In this document: piece by piece, positions 63,905-64,000 of the stretch
Layout of the letters: the number at the start of each line of letters is the position of its first letter
Numbering within the stretch: the first letter of the stretch is position 1
Assembly: GCA_043747875.1 (NCBI GenBank)
Contig: JAYTOI010000098.1
Location: forward strand, 1-64,000
Origin: CADEED01 sp043747875
GTDB taxonomy: Bacteria; Pseudomonadota; Gammaproteobacteria; Steroidobacterales; Steroidobacteraceae
Length of the DNA stretch: 64,000 nt
Direction of reading: 5' to 3'
Position numbers and translations under genes: made by a program
Notes under the pieces: model-generated
Told to the model about the DNA's origin: nothing
Databases searched by the model: none
The model's input: only the letters and a program-made list of their open reading frames with translations

Positions 63905-64000
63905 CTTCAGAATGGCGGAGGCGATCTCATAGCGGACCATGCCACGCGATCCCTCAGTGCCGGTGCAAACTGCTGTGCGATAGAAACCACAGTCTCGAAG
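63905..64000. other. Right end of window, no gene seen
   Basis: The last 96 bp hold no supportable gene, repeat or terminator. Confidence 0.4.

Noticed and set aside
1..64000. tRNA, rRNA or riboswitch genes
   Set aside because: No cloverleaf, rRNA or known aptamer pattern could be recognised by reading; a covariance search would be needed to exclude small RNAs.

Overview
The window is G+C-rich (roughly two thirds by eye) and looks like a gammaproteobacterial chromosome of the Xanthomonadales/Steroidobacterales kind. That placement rests on general gene content only and is uncertain. It divides into a biosynthetic gene cluster (1 to about 31.2 kb) and a mosaic accessory island (about 31.5 to 64 kb).

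Biosynthetic half. Two very large polyketide synthase (PKS) proteins, 2-5731 (cut by the left edge) and 5765-18319, carry five ketosynthases and no acyltransferase domain, so this is a trans-AT assembly line. Readable order: KS1-truncated DH-KR-ACP, KS2 // DH-KR-ACP, KS3-dead DH-ACP, KS4-KR-ACP, KS5-DH (open end). The break // is a split module joined by probable docking helices. Only the ACP after KS3 has the Trp six residues after the phosphopantetheine Ser that marks beta-branching ACPs, and its module keeps the beta-ketone. A complete HMG-CoA-synthase cassette (HMGS, ECH1, ECH2, donor ACP, decarboxylating KS; 26863-31149) matches that single site. Between them lie an MMPL/RND exporter, a LolA-like periplasmic protein and an outer-membrane beta-barrel protein (18322-23184), a free-standing KS, a membrane di-iron hydroxylase and a condensation-like acyltransferase. 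All genes are on the plus strand with gaps from overlap to 40 bp, suggesting one operon for a beta-methylated polyketide that is exported or placed in the envelope.

Accessory half. 31.5-36 kb holds housekeeping-type genes and one frameshifted gene. 36-58 kb is dominated by toxin-antitoxin and defence genes: two VapBC pairs, three AbiEi-type antitoxins plus a deleted copy, one intact AbiEii toxin plus three fragments, an AbiEi-like/Fic fusion, PrlF-YhaV, a DUF4143 ATPase, a TOTE-type primase-helicase, a SWIM-SNF2 helicase and a HEPN-like protein. Most of the paired systems have a dyad or iterated repeat just upstream. An IS66-type element, five copies of a dispersed ~95-bp repeat and duplicated gene ends show repeated rearrangement. 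At 56.9-57.6 kb two small minus-strand genes sit in an integron-cassette-like arrangement with an attC-like site. At 57.9-59.5 kb a MobC/relaxase pair marks a mobilizable element, followed by a three-gene overlapping operon of unknown function (59668-63904), the best candidate here for an undescribed system.
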